From positions 159,407-223,406 of the forward strand of contig NZ_STGF01000011.1 in NCBI RefSeq assembly GCF_005222705.1: 64,000 nucleotides of DNA, in the 5' to 3' direction. The first letter of the stretch is position 1. Every line of letters starts with the position of its first letter. Origin of the DNA: Paenibacillus sp. SY21-1. Lineage in GTDB: Bacteria > Bacillota > Bacilli > Paenibacillales > Paenibacillaceae. Shown here one piece after another: positions 63,807-64,000 of the stretch. The notes below the pieces were generated by a model. It had not been told where the DNA came from. It did not search any database and was given only the letters and a program-made list of their open reading frames with translations. The position numbers were made by a program, and so were the translations under genes.

Positions 63807-64000
63807 ATGACAACCAAATTTTGGACAAAACATGATATTCGTGCACTGGTGGAGGAACACAAATTTCAATCGGTGGAGCACATTCAAGCGACCTTGAAAG
63901 ACATGTTCAAGGATGTACTGGAGGCCACCTTGAAAGCGGAGCTCGATACCCAATTGGACTATGCACCGTATGACCAGAATAAGCAAACCAAGAACAGTCG
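63807..64000 (+). CDS. IS256-family transposase, start only
   Basis: The window ends after about 65 codons. The N-terminus has the mutator-type pattern LKDMFKDVLEATLKAELDTQLDY followed by a YD-x-NK segment. Site GGAGGG. It continues beyond the window. Confidence 0.85.
   Translation, partial: MTTKFWTKHDIRALVEEHKFQSVEHIQATLKDMFKDVLEATLKAELDTQLDYAPYDQNKQTKNS

Overview
The window looks like a chromosomal segment of a spore-forming Bacillota, most likely Paenibacillus or a close relative. The reasons are a GerA/GerB/GerC germinant-receptor operon, GerM next to rph and rdgB, strong AGGAGG ribosome binding sites, a C30-type carotenoid operon, and a large S-layer-anchored pectin enzyme. Assignments come from reading translations and motifs by eye; no database search was run.

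Region 1 (1-27.5 kb) is GC-rich core genome. From left to right it holds: an MFS exporter with its MarR repressor (minus strand); nagA-nagB for amino-sugar catabolism (minus); an eight-gene carotenoid operon (4.4-13.6 kb, plus) with three CrtI/CrtN-type flavoproteins, a squalene/phytoene synthase-type enzyme, a CruF-type membrane protein, a PlsC-type acyltransferase, a GT2 glycosyltransferase and type 2 IPP isomerase; gerA-gerB-gerC (minus); a methyltransferase and an MBL-fold hydrolase; glpX; an AIM24-type protein; a PgpA-like protein; gerM, rph and rdgB; an AsnO-length asparagine synthetase; a small unknown protein; and tRNA-Arg(UCU).

Region 2 (27.5-58.7 kb) is visibly more AT-rich and starts exactly at the 3' end of the tRNA. 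A diverged copy of the tRNA 3' end plus the following terminator-like segment recurs near 58.67 kb and again near 63.17 kb, which suggests one or two nested integrated islands that have lost their integrase. The edges carry debris: a broken DNA methyltransferase, a broken ECF sigma factor beside its orphan partner, an IstB fragment and a cut-off VOC protein. The intact cargo is a rhamnogalacturonan-I utilisation locus: a secreted PL4 lyase with an AbfB domain, two AraC-type regulators (one a membrane sensor), two paralogous sugar-binding lipoproteins around two ABC permeases, a 2286-residue PL11 lyase with LamG, FnIII and SLH domains, and four consecutive GH43-type enzymes. The big exo-enzyme would cut RG-I at the cell surface, the transporter would import oligosaccharides, and the GH43 proteins, which lack signal peptides, would trim them in the cytoplasm. 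After this come a DUF421 protein, a cupin, a CPA2 antiporter and an arsenic operon (arsR, aquaporin with a frameshift, arsC, broken VOC gene).

Region 3 (58.7-64 kb) is low-GC and decayed. It has an orphan LexA-type box, an IstB remnant, a membrane protein plus lipase-like pair whose Ca-binding repeats are cut off by an IS3-family element, and the start of an IS256-family transposase that runs off the window.
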